Shown: positions 46,757-56,438 of the stretch, piece by piece
How positions within the stretch are numbered: position 1 is the first letter of the stretch
Layout: the number at the start of each line of letters is the position of its first letter
Assembly: GCF_947491795.1 (NCBI RefSeq)
Contig: NZ_CANLKW010000002.1
Coordinates: 794,001 to 858,000 of the forward strand
Reading direction: 5' to 3'
DNA from: an uncultured Roseobacter sp.
GTDB taxonomy: Bacteria; Pseudomonadota; Alphaproteobacteria; Rhodobacterales; Rhodobacteraceae
DNA length: 64,000 nt
The notes under the pieces: generated by a model
Told to the model about the DNA's origin: nothing
The model's database searches: none
The model's input: the letters and a program-made list of their open reading frames with translations, nothing else
Program-made: the position numbers and the translations under genes

Positions 46757-48916
46757 ATGGCGAGCACCGTTGAAGATCTGGACATTACTGCCGACGATCT
46801 GATCGCGCTGGTCGCCAAATACAATCCCAAGACAAATGCTGATCTAATCCGCGGCGCCTATGACTATGGGCGGCGGATGCACGAAGGGCAGCTGCGCCAC
46901 TCGGGCGAGCCTTATTTTACGCATCCTGTCGCGGTGGCGGCTATTCTGACAGAACAGCAACTAGATGATGCCACGATCATCACGGCGCTGCTGCATGACA
47001 CGATCGAGGATACCAAAGCGTCCTACTCCGAGGTGGAAACCCGCTTTGGCACTGAAGTTGCTGAGCTGGTCGACGGTGTGACCAAGCTGACCAACCTGCA
47101 GCTCAACTCGACCGAGACCAAACAGGCCGAAAACTTCCGCAAACTGTTCATGGCAATGTCCAAGGACCTGCGCGTCATCCTGGTCAAACTGTCGGACCGC
47201 CTGCATAACATGCGCACAATCAAAGCGATGCGCCCCGAAAAGCAGGCGCAGAAAGCGCGCGAGACTATGGAGATCTTTGCGCCGCTTGCCGGACGAATGG
47301 GTATGCAGTGGATGCGGGAGGAGCTGGAAGACCTCGCGTTCCGCGTTCTCAATCCGGAGGGCCGTGCAAGCATTATCCGCCGCTTTATCAACCTGCAGCG
47401 CGAAACCGGTGATGTGATCCAGCGGATTACAGGTGACATGCGGCTGGAACTCGATAAGGCCGGGGTTGAGGCCGACGTCTTTGGCCGTGCTAAAAAACCG
47501 TATTCCATCTGGCGCAAGATGCAGGAAAAGGAACAGACCTTTTCGCGATTGTCGGATATTTATGGCTTCCGGATCATCACAGCTACCGAAGAAGACTGCT
47601 ACAGAACACTCGGCGCTATTCACCAGCGGTGGCGCGCGGTGCCGGGCCGGTTCAAGGACTACATCAGTCAGCCCAAATCCAACGGGTACCGGTCGATCCA
47701 CACCACCGTTTCAGGGCGTGATGGCAAAAGGGTCGAAGTTCAGATCCGCACCGGCCAGATGCATGACGTGGCCGAAACCGGTGTGGCCGCCCACTGGTCT
47801 TATCGTGACGGCGTGCGCAGTCAGAACCCCTTTGCCGTTGACCCGGCACGGTGGATCACAACCCTGACCGAACAGTTTGATGCCGAGGAAGATCACGAGG
47901 ATTTCCTCGAAGCGGTTAAACTGGAAATGTACTCCGACCAGGTGTTCTGCTTCACACCCAAAGGCGAGGTGGTCAAACTGCCACGTGGTGCCACACCAAT
48001 TGATTTTGCCTTTGCCATCCACACAAGGATCGGCATGGCCTGTGTCGGTGCCAAGGTGGACCACATGCGCGTGCCACTCTGGACGCGTCTCAAAAACGGC
48101 CAGAACGTCGAAATCATCACAGCCGAGGGCCAGAGCCCACAGGCCACATGGCTGGACATTGCAACCACCGGTAAGGCGCGTGCGGCGATCCGCAAGTCCC
48201 TGCGCGAGGAAGACCGTGCCCGTTTTGTGAAGCTGGGTCGCGAGCTTGCACGCTCGGCATTTGAACATGTCGGTCGCAAAGCAACGGACAAAGCCCTGTC
48301 AACTGCGGCACGCCATATGCGGCTGAAAAACCGTGACGATCTGCTCGCCCGCCTTGGCAGTGCAGAGATCACCGGGCGGGAGGTCGTCCAGTCGGTCTAT
48401 CCGGACCTCACCCCGAAAGCGGGAGAAAAGGTTGATGCCAGCCGCGCTGTTATCGGCCTGTCGGCGGATCAGTCATTTGAACGGGCTTTCTGTTGTCAGC
48501 CGCTGCCGGGGGAGCGGATTATCGGGATCACCTTTAAAGGGCGCGGCGTTGTTGTACACGCGATCGATTGTGACCGCGTCAGCGCCTACGAGGATCAGCC
48601 GGAGCGCTGGCTGGATCTTCGCTGGCACGAAGGCAGTCACCCCGCAGTTTATGGGGCAACCCTTGAGATTACCCTCAACAATGATGCCGGCACGCTGGGC
48701 CGTATCTGCACGCTGATCGGTGAAACGCGGGCAAACATCTCGGATTTGCAGTTTGTTGACCGAAAGCCTGACTTTTACCGGTTGCTGATCTATCTGGAAC
48801 TCAGGGATGTGGCGCATCTGCATTCGCTGATGCTGACGCTGGAAGCCGAAAGTGATGTGGCTTCTGTTTCCCGCTCGCGCAATATGTCGCAGATACAAAC
48901 AGAAACACCCACCTGA
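46757..48916 (+). CDS. rsh: Bifunctional (p)ppGpp synthetase/hydrolase
   Basis: 719 residues, Rel/Spo homolog. HD hydrolase: GEPYFTHPVAVAAIL and ALLHDTIEDTKASYS; LSDRLHNMRTIKAM. Synthetase: KPYSIWRKMQEKEQTFSRL, DIYGFRII, DYISQPKSNGYRSIHTTV. Then TGS (VFCFTPKGEVVKLPRGATPI) and ACT (LEITLNNDAGTLGRICTLIG) domains. Both catalytic parts look intact, as expected for the single Rsh of this group. It sets the stringent response. Confidence 0.96.
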   Translation: MASTVEDLDITADDLIALVAKYNPKTNADLIRGAYDYGRRMHEGQLRHSGEPYFTHPVAVAAILTEQQLDDATIITALLHDTIEDTKASYSEVETRFGTEVAELVDGVTKLTNLQLNSTETKQAENFRKLFMAMSKDLRVILVKLSDRLHNMRTIKAMRPEKQAQKARETMEIFAPLAGRMGMQWMREELEDLAFRVLNPEGRASIIRRFINLQRETGDVIQRITGDMRLELDKAGVEADVFGRAKKPYSIWRKMQEKEQTFSRLSDIYGFRIITATEEDCYRTLGAIHQRWRAVPGRFKDYISQPKSNGYRSIHTTVSGRDGKRVEVQIRTGQMHDVAETGVAAHWSYRDGVRSQNPFAVDPARWITTLTEQFDAEEDHEDFLEAVKLEMYSDQVFCFTPKGEVVKLPRGATPIDFAFAIHTRIGMACVGAKVDHMRVPLWTRLKNGQNVEIITAEGQSPQATWLDIATTGKARAAIRKSLREEDRARFVKLGRELARSAFEHVGRKATDKALSTAARHMRLKNRDDLLARLGSAEITGREVVQSVYPDLTPKAGEKVDASRAVIGLSADQSFERAFCCQPLPGERIIGITFKGRGVVVHAIDCDRVSAYEDQPERWLDLRWHEGSHPAVYGATLEITLNNDAGTLGRICTLIGETRANISDLQFVDRKPDFYRLLIYLELRDVAHLHSLMLTLEAESDVASVSRSRNMSQIQTETPT

Positions 48917-49002
48917 TGTCGCAACCGGGTCATCTGGTAGTCATATTTACACGATGGTCTGTCATAACGGCTCCAACCGATTAGCAAAGAGGACTTCCCC
49001 GC

Positions 49003-49677
49003 TTGGTCTTTAAACGCAGAGATCCCAAAAGCTGGCCCCGTGCCGTGCTTGAGTTTCTGTGGCCGCGCGGTGGCTGGGCACGGGCGTTTCATTACGTCAA
49101 ACACCGTATGCGGCGGCTGCCTGACAGTCCGGAGCGCATCGCGCGGGGAATCTGGGCCGGGGTGTTTGCGTCCTTCACGCCGTTCTACGGGCTGCACTTC
49201 TTTATTGCGGCGGGTCTGGCAACCGTCATGCGGGGTAATGTCATTGCATCGCTGATGGCCACCTTCTTTGGCAATCCGCTGACCTATGTGCCGATCGGTG
49301 TCGCGGCTCTGTCAACGGGACACTGGCTGCTGGGGGATAAGATGGACGAAGCTGTCCAGCGGTCCTTTGGTGGCAAATTCGTCGATGCCGGTGCCGACCT
49401 GAGAGATAATTTCAAAGCGATGTTCACCGACGAAACAGCGGACTGGACCGGGTGGCACGTTTTTTATGATGAGATCTTTTTCCCATACATGGTTGGCGGC
49501 GTTTTGCCGGGTATCTTCTTTGCGACGCTGTGCTACTATCTTTCTGTACCGCTGATCCGGGCCTATCAGAAACGACGCAAGGGCGCGATCAAGGCAAAAT
49601 TTGACGCGCTGAAAGCAAAAGCCGCAGCAAAAGCGGATGCAAAGCGCAAAGCGGAACATCATTCAGCCGGGGAATAA
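49003..49677 (+). CDS. DUF2062 membrane protein
   Basis: 224 residues from TTG 49003 with AGAGGA upstream. Two to three hydrophobic segments ([57 protein letters not shown]) match DUF2062. The tail is a charged Lys/Ala coil ([19 protein letters not shown]). Function unknown; it commonly precedes pdxJ in roseobacters. Confidence 0.9.
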   Translation: MVFKRRDPKSWPRAVLEFLWPRGGWARAFHYVKHRMRRLPDSPERIARGIWAGVFASFTPFYGLHFFIAAGLATVMRGNVIASLMATFFGNPLTYVPIGVAALSTGHWLLGDKMDEAVQRSFGGKFVDAGADLRDNFKAMFTDETADWTGWHVFYDEIFFPYMVGGVLPGIFFATLCYYLSVPLIRAYQKRRKGAIKAKFDALKAKAAAKADAKRKAEHHSAGE

Positions 49678-49691
49678 CAAAGGGGGGACGT

Positions 49692-50444
49692 ATGTCTTTT
49701 TCTGGTAAACTGCGCCTTGGCGTAAACATCGACCACGTGGCCACTGTGCGGAATGCACGCGGTGGAGCCTTTCCGGATCCGCTGAGGGCGGCGCGTATAG
49801 CACAGGAGGCGGGTGCAGACGGGATCACAGCGCACCTGCGCGAAGATCGACGCCATATATCGGATGCCGATATTGAGGGGCTGGTCGATGTGCTGACAGT
49901 GCCTTTGAACTTTGAAATGGCGGCTACGGACGAAATGCAGAAAATTGCACTGCGTCACAAACCGCATGCGGTCTGCATCGTGCCCGAAAAACGCGAAGAG
50001 CGGACCACAGAGGGCGGGCTGGAAGTGGCGCGCGAGGAAAACAGGCTGGCCCACTTTATAGCGCCCCTGCGGGACGCAGGCTGCCGGGTCTCCATTTTTA
50101 TTGCGGCGGATCATCGCCAGATCGAAGCCGCGCACCGCATTGGTGCCCAGGTTATTGAACTGCATACAGGGGCCTACTGTGACGCCCATGCCGAGGGTGA
50201 TTTTGAAACGAGGGACAGTGAACTTGCCGCGTTGCGGGAAATGTCGGCATTTGCATACAGTCTGGGGCTGGAGGTGCACGCAGGACATGGGCTGACCTAT
50301 GACACTGTGTCTCCCGTTGCGGCTCTGCCAGAAGTAATGGAACTGAACATCGGCCATTTTCTGATCGGAGAGAGCATTTTTCTTGGATTGTCACCGGCTA
50401 TCGCCGAGATGCGCCGCCTGATGGATGATGCCCGCTCCGGATAA
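49692..50444 (+). CDS. pdxJ: Pyridoxine 5'-phosphate synthase
   Basis: 250 residues. PdxJ signatures: [103 protein letters not shown] and [16 protein letters not shown]. It condenses 1-deoxyxylulose 5-phosphate with aminoacetone phosphate for vitamin B6 synthesis. Confidence 0.97.
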   Translation: MSFSGKLRLGVNIDHVATVRNARGGAFPDPLRAARIAQEAGADGITAHLREDRRHISDADIEGLVDVLTVPLNFEMAATDEMQKIALRHKPHAVCIVPEKREERTTEGGLEVAREENRLAHFIAPLRDAGCRVSIFIAADHRQIEAAHRIGAQVIELHTGAYCDAHAEGDFETRDSELAALREMSAFAYSLGLEVHAGHGLTYDTVSPVAALPEVMELNIGHFLIGESIFLGLSPAIAEMRRLMDDARSG

Positions 50445-50698
50445 ATTGCAGCCTGGAAAAACCGACACCTGGGTGTGTATTTTTCACAACTTCGGTGTTG
50501 GTTTCCTATGGTTTTTCCTTAATTTTCCGCATACGTCCGGACCTGACCAATTTACGATTTCAGCGGGACTTTGCCGGGCATTTTTTCCGACCAGGCGGAA
50601 TTTCGCATTATGGCAAAATTAAGGCAAAAGCTGCCCAGAAGTTGACACATATCATCTTTAGGTTGCGTAGTACGATATTTTTATCAAGGTTTTTCACT

Positions 50699-51121
50699 AT
50701 GTTCCGCCCCATCCGATTCTGTTTGACCCTGCTGATTTCTCTTCTTGCTCTCTATGGCATGGCTCGTCTTTTGTTTTTGCTCGCGGGTTTTCCTGTCAGC
50801 CTGAGCCCTGCTCCTTTTGCCTGCATTGTTATTGCCGCGCTGCTCGAAGGGCACCATTACGGAAAGTCCAATAAAAAAAGGCCCTCCAGAGATGCAACAT
50901 GGGTTGCTGCGATCAGTATGACAGCGATGTCTGTACTGGTTCTGGACGCAATTTACGCAGTTTTTCGTATCTTTTCACCCTCTCACATCGCGTCGCTCAG
51001 CCAGATTGACCCCGTGAATTTCGCCTTTGCACTGATCGGTTTGTCTGTCGCAACATGCGTTGCAGTACGCTTCAGCTACGAAGCCGGGCTTAAACTTGTT
51101 CTCGACAGATACACATCCTAA
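50699..51121 (+). CDS. Small four-TM membrane protein (unknown; ABZJ_00895-like)
   Basis: 140 residues from ATG 50699; upstream sequence in frame is AT-rich and looks untranslated. Four hydrophobic segments (FCLTLLISLLALYGMARLL, LSPAPFACIVIAALLEG, VAAISMTAMSVLVLDAIYAV, VNFAFALIGLSVATCVAV). The G-H-H-Y-G motif after the second segment resembles ABZJ_00895-family proteins, but I am not sure. It stands between pdxJ and acpS with gaps of about 250 bp on each side, in which no other gene is seen. Confidence 0.65.
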   Translation: MFRPIRFCLTLLISLLALYGMARLLFLLAGFPVSLSPAPFACIVIAALLEGHHYGKSNKKRPSRDATWVAAISMTAMSVLVLDAIYAVFRIFSPSHIASLSQIDPVNFAFALIGLSVATCVAVRFSYEAGLKLVLDRYTS

Positions 51122-51366
51122 AGTTGTTTGCCCTGTCAGTTCACTATTTTCCTTAGAAGTCGGCTCTTTGCCTTTTTTTGCGGCAGAAACTGCCCGTCGT
51201 AGCTTGCGGGCGAATAAGAAAATACTTTGGTGAAGTAAGGAACGCCAGTTCGGGTCCCACGTGTTTCTGTCCGAGCCTCGGAGTTGCTGCGGGCAGGGTC
51301 TTGGAACGCGGGCCGATTTCTCTATTGTTCTGGTCTGGCCCTTCTAACGGCACTTAAAGGCAGACG

Positions 51367-51771
51367 ATGATCCTTGGTATCGGAACAGACCTCGCAAACA
51401 TTGACCGGATTCAAGGCACTCTGGATCGTTTCGGCGACCGGTTTAAGAACCGCGTGTTCACGGAAACAGAACAGCGCAAGGCGGAACGGCGCAGGGATGT
51501 GGCCGGAACATATGCCAAACGCTGGGCGGCCAAGGAGGCCTGCTCCAAGGCCCTGGGCACCGGACTGGCCATGGGTATTTCCTGGAAGGACATGGCCGTA
51601 AGCAATCTGCGGAGCGGGCAACCGGTTATGGAGGTGACCGGCTGGGCCAAAGATCGCCTGGCAGAGATGACACCTGCCGGTCATGAGGCGATCATTCACG
51701 TGACGCTCACCGATGATCACCCCTGGGCACAGGCATTCGTCGTTATCGAAGCAAGGCCTGCCACTGCCTGA
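51367..51771 (+). CDS. acpS: Holo-[acyl-carrier-protein] synthase
   Basis: 134 residues. Magnesium/CoA-binding motifs [15 protein letters not shown] and [19 protein letters not shown] are clear. It transfers phosphopantetheine from CoA to apo-ACP. It leads the lepB-rnc-era group. Confidence 0.96.
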   Translation: MILGIGTDLANIDRIQGTLDRFGDRFKNRVFTETEQRKAERRRDVAGTYAKRWAAKEACSKALGTGLAMGISWKDMAVSNLRSGQPVMEVTGWAKDRLAEMTPAGHEAIIHVTLTDDHPWAQAFVVIEARPATA

Positions 51772-51852
51772 TACCTGTTCGTGACCGGACACCGCCTTGA
51801 CTTGCCCCGTTTGGCTGCGCATTACGGCTCAAACCAGTCAGGAAAATACCTC

Positions 51853-52692
51853 ATGGCCGCCAAAGAAAAAAAGCCACCGAATGCCTTTGTCGAGACGGTG
51901 AAAACGATCGTCTACGCGCTGCTCATTGCGGGTGTGTTCCGGACACTGTTTTTCCAGCCCTTCTGGATCCCGTCGGGCTCTATGAAAGAGACGCTGCTCG
52001 TTGGTGATTTTCTCTTTGTGAACAAAATGGCCTATGGGTATTCCTATGCGTCCTGCCCGAGCATTTATCTGCCGCGGTTCGGCGTGGACGTCGACGCACA
52101 GGATATCTGCGGCTTTCTGGACGGTGACAACTCCCGTCTCTGGGGCGGCGATCCTGAGCGCGGCGATGTGGTTGTCTTTCGCCACCCGGTTTCCGGGAGG
52201 GATTACATCAAAAGGCTGATGGGGCTGCCCGGTGACCAGATACAGCTGCGCGACGGACTTGTGGTGCTGAACGGCGAGGTGCTGCCGCAGGAGCCTGCTG
52301 GTACTTTCGAGGAGCTGATGGAGCCACAGGGACCGGAAGGGCGCCGCCCGCGTTGTATGAACGGGCCGGTGGGTGACGGCGGGGCTTGCCTGAAAGCCCG
52401 GGCAATTGAGACACTGCCAGATGGTTCCTCTCATCTCGTGCTGGACATCGGGCCGCAGTCATCTGACCGCACTGGTATATATACGGTCCCGGAGGGTCAT
52501 TACTTCTTTATGGGTGACAACCGGGACAACTCTGCTGACAGCCGCCTTGCTCAGCAGGTGCAGGGCGTCGGTTTTGTGCCTTATGAAAACCTGATTGGCC
52601 GGGCGGACCGCATCATGTTCTCGTCCGGTGGCCGGTCGATGCTGTTTTTCTGGACATGGCGTGGTGATCGCTTTTTCAGGGCAGTCGAGTGA
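51853..52692 (+). CDS. lepB: Signal peptidase I
   Basis: 279 residues from ATG 51853 (CAGGAAA upstream). One N-terminal membrane helix ([20 protein letters not shown]), the catalytic Ser in [19 protein letters not shown], catalytic Lys in [15 protein letters not shown], and box [18 protein letters not shown]. It removes signal peptides on the periplasmic side. rnc starts within its stop (ATG overlap of 4 bp). Confidence 0.96.
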   Translation: MAAKEKKPPNAFVETVKTIVYALLIAGVFRTLFFQPFWIPSGSMKETLLVGDFLFVNKMAYGYSYASCPSIYLPRFGVDVDAQDICGFLDGDNSRLWGGDPERGDVVVFRHPVSGRDYIKRLMGLPGDQIQLRDGLVVLNGEVLPQEPAGTFEELMEPQGPEGRRPRCMNGPVGDGGACLKARAIETLPDGSSHLVLDIGPQSSDRTGIYTVPEGHYFFMGDNRDNSADSRLAQQVQGVGFVPYENLIGRADRIMFSSGGRSMLFFWTWRGDRFFRAVE

Positions 52693-53375
52693 AACTTTCT
52701 GCCGAACTAGGGGCCTTTCAGGATCGGTTAGGCCACAGGTTCACACGGCCTGAATTGCTGGCACAGGCTGTCACGCACGCGTCCATGTCTTCGGCAACCC
52801 GCGATGACAACCAGCGACTGGAGTTTCTGGGAGACCGGGTTCTGGGTCTGGTGATGGCCGAAGCGCTTCTGGCGCTGGACCCGACCGCGAGCGAGGGCCA
52901 GCTGGCACCACGCTTTAACGCCCTCGTTCGCAAAGAAACCTGCGCGGATGTCGCCCGCCAGATAGATCTGGGTGCGGTGTTGCGGCTGGGGCGCTCTGAA
53001 ATGGTGTCTGGTGGCCGTCGGAAACAGGCGCTGCTGGGGGATGGGATCGAAGCGGTGATTGCCGCAGTTTACCTCGATGCCGGTTTCGACACGGCCAAAG
53101 AACTCATTCTGCGGCTTTGGGGTACGCGCGTCCGCAACGTAGAGGCCGATGCGCGTGACGCAAAAACTGCGCTGCAGGAGTGGGCACAGGCCCGGGGTTT
53201 CAGACCACCAAACTACACCGAAACGGCGCGAACCGGACCCGACCACGCGCCGCAGTTTACGATTACCGCAAGCCTTGAAAACGGGGCGCAGCAGGCAGCA
53301 AAGGCCGGATCAAAAAGGCAGGCCGAACAGGCCGCCGCAGCCGCCCTGCTGTCCGAACTGGAGAAAACTCAATGA
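52689..53375 (+). CDS. rnc: Ribonuclease III
   Basis: 228 residues. The catalytic signature [20 protein letters not shown] and the second acidic cluster [18 protein letters not shown] are intact. A C-terminal double-stranded RNA-binding domain ([14 protein letters not shown] ... [13 protein letters not shown]) follows. It overlaps lepB and era by 4 bp each. Confidence 0.97.
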   Translation: MKLSAELGAFQDRLGHRFTRPELLAQAVTHASMSSATRDDNQRLEFLGDRVLGLVMAEALLALDPTASEGQLAPRFNALVRKETCADVARQIDLGAVLRLGRSEMVSGGRRKQALLGDGIEAVIAAVYLDAGFDTAKELILRLWGTRVRNVEADARDAKTALQEWAQARGFRPPNYTETARTGPDHAPQFTITASLENGAQQAAKAGSKRQAEQAAAAALLSELEKTQ

Positions 53376-54280
53376 CCACGCGCGCAGGTTTTGCAGCCCT
53401 CATAGGCGAGCCGAACGCCGGAAAATCAACGCTGCTGAACCGTATGGTCGGTGCCAAAGTGTCCATCGTGACCCACAAGGTTCAGACGACGCGTGCGCGC
53501 ATTCGCGGGGTGGCGATGGAAGGCCAAAGCCAGATCGTATTCGTGGATACCCCGGGTCTGTTCCAGCCAAAACGCAGGCTGGACCGCGCGATGGTAGCGG
53601 CTGCGTGGAGCGGTGCTGCGGATGCAGATGTGGTCGTTCTGATGATCGAGGCCCACCGCGGTGTCACCGAAGGCGTAGAGCGTATTCTGGAAGGTCTGCA
53701 GGACATTGGTGACGGCAGGCGCGTTGCACTGGCGATCAACAAGATTGACCGCGTTGCCGCCGAGGTGCTGCTGGGCCTCAGCCAGAAGCTGAACGCGAAG
53801 TACGATTTCGCCGAAACCTTCATGATTTCAGCAGAACGCGGGCACGGAGTTGACGACTTGCGCCGCTGGCTGGCCAGCGAAGTGCCGGAAGGGCCGTATC
53901 TCTATCCGGAGGATCAGATCGCAGACCTGCCCATGCGCATGATTGCGGCAGAGATGACACGCGAAAAACTGACGCTGCGACTGCATCAGGAACTGCCCTA
54001 TCAGCTGACGGTGGAAACCGAGAAATGGGAAGAACGCAAAGACGGATCGGCCCGTATCGACCAGCTGATCTATGTCGTCCGTGACGGACACAAGGGAATT
54101 GTCCTCGGCCACAAAGGCGAGACGATCAAGGCTGTATCAAAAGCGTCACGTGAAGAGCTCGAGACATTCCTCGGGCGCCGTGTTCATCTGTTTTTGCAGG
54201 TGAAAGTGCGGCCGAACTGGCTGGACGAGGCTGAACGGTATTCGGAAATGGGGCTGGAGTTTAAGGATGGGAATACCTGA
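53372..54280 (+). CDS. era: GTPase Era
   Basis: 302 residues. G1 [17 protein letters not shown]2 region [11 protein letters not shown]3 DTPGLF, G4 NKID, G5 [11 protein letters not shown] domain: [20 protein letters not shown] and the end [16 protein letters not shown]. It assists 16S rRNA maturation and 30S assembly. Confidence 0.97.
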   Translation: MTTRAGFAALIGEPNAGKSTLLNRMVGAKVSIVTHKVQTTRARIRGVAMEGQSQIVFVDTPGLFQPKRRLDRAMVAAAWSGAADADVVVLMIEAHRGVTEGVERILEGLQDIGDGRRVALAINKIDRVAAEVLLGLSQKLNAKYDFAETFMISAERGHGVDDLRRWLASEVPEGPYLYPEDQIADLPMRMIAAEMTREKLTLRLHQELPYQLTVETEKWEERKDGSARIDQLIYVVRDGHKGIVLGHKGETIKAVSKASREELETFLGRRVHLFLQVKVRPNWLDEAERYSEMGLEFKDGNT

Positions 54281-54313
54281 GGCATTGCGACGCCCGGCAG
54301 GAGAGAGCTGCGA

Positions 54314-54643
54314 ATGGCACGTCTGACCGCCAGGTTCTGGGTGGATGCCTATCTGACCCGTTTACGGGGCGCAGATATTCCCGCGTTTGTCGTCGCGCAT
54401 GGTGACGATTCTGCCGGTGCCGTTCTGGTAAAGGTCAATACGCTGGATGGTCAGGGCAGTCTCTATCAGCGCACATGGGACCTGATGCAGGACACCCAGG
54501 CCTGGAGCACACTCTGTGCCGGCCCTGAAGCTGAAGTAGATGCCGCGCTGACCAGACAACGTGGTTTCGATCCGGATCTGTGGGTGATCGAAGTCGAGGA
54601 CCGGCAAGGCCGTCATTTGCTGGATCAGCCCGGTCTTGCCTGA
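54314..54643 (+). CDS. DUF1491 protein
   Basis: 109 residues: [71 protein letters not shown] and HLLDQPGL. This is the DUF1491 pattern, restricted largely to alphaproteobacteria and found between era and recO. Function unknown. Confidence 0.88.
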   Translation: MARLTARFWVDAYLTRLRGADIPAFVVAHGDDSAGAVLVKVNTLDGQGSLYQRTWDLMQDTQAWSTLCAGPEAEVDAALTRQRGFDPDLWVIEVEDRQGRHLLDQPGLA

Positions 54644-55368
54644 TGGAATGGCGTGATCAGGGTATCCTACTGAGCTGCCGTCGCCACGGCGAAACATCCG
54701 CCATCATCGAGGTTTTCACGCCGGGGCATGGCCGACATGCAGGTGTCGTGCGCGGTGGGACGAGCCGCCGGATTGCACCCCATCTGCAACCCGGTGCGCA
54801 ACTGGACCTGCTGTGGCGTGCGCGCCTTGAGGAGCACATCGGCAGTTTTCAGGTAGAGCCTGTGCGAAGCCGCGCGGCAGCGGCGCTGGGAGACAGGCTG
54901 GCGCTGGCCGGGTTGAACGCGGTGACGGCGCTTCTGGGATTTTGCCTGCCGGAGCGCGAGCCGCATGGGGATCTCTACCGGCAGACCGAACAGCTGTTGG
55001 ACTTGCTGGGGCAGAATGACATCTGGCCGCTGGCCTACCTGAAATGGGAAGTGCAGCTTTTGCAGGATATGGGGTATGCGCTGGAACTCGATCGATGCGC
55101 AGTAACCGGGCAGAATGACGACCTGTTTTATGTATCTCCCAAATCCGGACGTGCCGTGTCCCGGGGGGCTGCCGGAGAGTGGGCCGACCGGATGCTGCCC
55201 CTGCCTGCGGTGCTGCGCGGCGACGGGGAAGCGCCCGATAGCGAGATCGCAGAAGCCTTTCAGACAACGGGTTATTTTTTGCAGCAGCATCTTGCCCGGG
55301 ACCTCGGAGGCCGGCCACTGCCCGATGCACGCGCCCGGTTTGTCGACCAGTTCAGCCGCCGGCTGTAA
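54643..55368 (+). CDS. recO: DNA repair protein RecO
   Basis: 241 residues from ATG 54643, overlapping the previous stop (TGATG). N-terminal OB fold: [58 protein letters not shown]. The helical C-terminal half has one Cys in [20 protein letters not shown] rather than the full zinc set. It loads RecA with RecR. The last 17 bp overlap the convergent META lipoprotein gene. Confidence 0.94.
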   Translation: MEWRDQGILLSCRRHGETSAIIEVFTPGHGRHAGVVRGGTSRRIAPHLQPGAQLDLLWRARLEEHIGSFQVEPVRSRAAAALGDRLALAGLNAVTALLGFCLPEREPHGDLYRQTEQLLDLLGQNDIWPLAYLKWEVQLLQDMGYALELDRCAVTGQNDDLFYVSPKSGRAVSRGAAGEWADRMLPLPAVLRGDGEAPDSEIAEAFQTTGYFLQQHLARDLGGRPLPDARARFVDQFSRRL

Positions 55369-55756
55369 AGACCATGCTCCGGCCTTCGGGCGTCGAGAGA
55401 ATGAGAGTGTCGCCCAGCACTTCGGACAGGCTCATTTCGCCAAGTGCCCGGAAATATTCCGTTTCGGAAGGCAGGTCAGGACAGGCCCTGCGGGTGGCGG
55501 CCAGAGGTCCGGCTTCAAACCAGGGGTAGGGTGCTTCCATCACAGCTGAAAAGCTGTTGCAGGGTCCTGCGCCGGCCATCTGCCCCGGTTCCGGGAATGT
55601 CAGTGTCGCCGGGGCGCGGAATGGTTTTCCATCTAATTCGGACAAAACCCACGTGCGGTCTGCAGCGCCGTAGGCTGACAGGGTCTCGTCTTTCCAGCAG
55701 GCGGCAGTGACTGTCAATGCACAGAGCGCGGATACGCAGGCAAACACTCTGGTCAC
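55352..55756 (-). CDS. META-domain lipoprotein (HslJ-like)
   Basis: 134 residues. Signal with lipobox ([13 protein letters not shown], acylated Cys near 19), then [31 protein letters not shown], and [18 protein letters not shown], the META/HslJ pattern. The ATG overlaps the stop of the TetR gene by 4 bp. Confidence 0.8.
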   Translation of the reverse strand: MTRVFACVSALCALTVTAACWKDETLSAYGAADRTWVLSELDGKPFRAPATLTFPEPGQMAGAGPCNSFSAVMEAPYPWFEAGPLAATRRACPDLPSETEYFRALGEMSLSEVLGDTLILSTPEGRSMVFTAGG

Positions 55757-56274
55757 TGCAAAGCCACCACCAGATCAGTCAGCGTTTCAAACGCGCGGGC
55801 GGGCCGGGTCTTGCCACCGATCTGAGGCAGGCCAATGAGCGCTGCAAGCGTGCTCTGCGCAAACTCCGGGTTTGTGATCCCTAGCTGCTTCAGCACGTTT
55901 CCAAGATAAGTCAGGCGTTCTGCGTCAACCTGCGCAATCGCGCGGGCGACGGATTTGTCACTGCGCGCCCAGGTGCGCAGTGCCGGGTCCTGACGGTCTG
56001 CAAGCATCCTTTTGCCAAAGCGGCGCAGGCGCTGCTCAGCGCTCCCATCTTCAGCCAGGGCATTGACCACATCAGCAAAAGCACGGCTCTGCCAGTCGCG
56101 GATAACGGCTTTCTGGAATTCGGGCACATCTTTGAAGTGCCAGTAAAACGAGCCCTTGGTCGTTTCGAGTCTGCGCGCGAGTGGTTCCGCAGCCAGCGCA
56201 TTCGGGCCCTCTGCAACGAGAGCGATCAGACCAGCGTCGATCCAGGACTGGCGGTTCAGGCGGGCGCGTTTCAT
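55753..56274 (-). CDS. TetR-family transcriptional regulator
   Basis: 173 residues from ATG 56274. HTH: RQSWIDAGLIALVAEGPNAL, ARRLETTKGSFYWHFKDVPE. The ligand-binding half is short (FGKRMLADRQDPALRTW...). Coupled to the META lipoprotein downstream; possible targets are the lipoprotein and neighbours. Confidence 0.88.
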   Translation of the reverse strand: MKRARLNRQSWIDAGLIALVAEGPNALAAEPLARRLETTKGSFYWHFKDVPEFQKAVIRDWQSRAFADVVNALAEDGSAEQRLRRFGKRMLADRQDPALRTWARSDKSVARAIAQVDAERLTYLGNVLKQLGITNPEFAQSTLAALIGLPQIGGKTRPARAFETLTDLVVALQ

Positions 56275-56438
56275 ATGCCAGCCATAAGAAGCGCGGCAGG
56301 TCTGCGCAAGCGGCGCGCGGGGTAATCGCCTGATACGGGACGTTTCGCCGCGGCGCAGCGTAAAATTGATGCGCCTGTCGGCAGAATACCGCCCCGGCGC
56401 CGTCAATGGCCCACAGTCCCCGCGGATTTGTCCAGCCG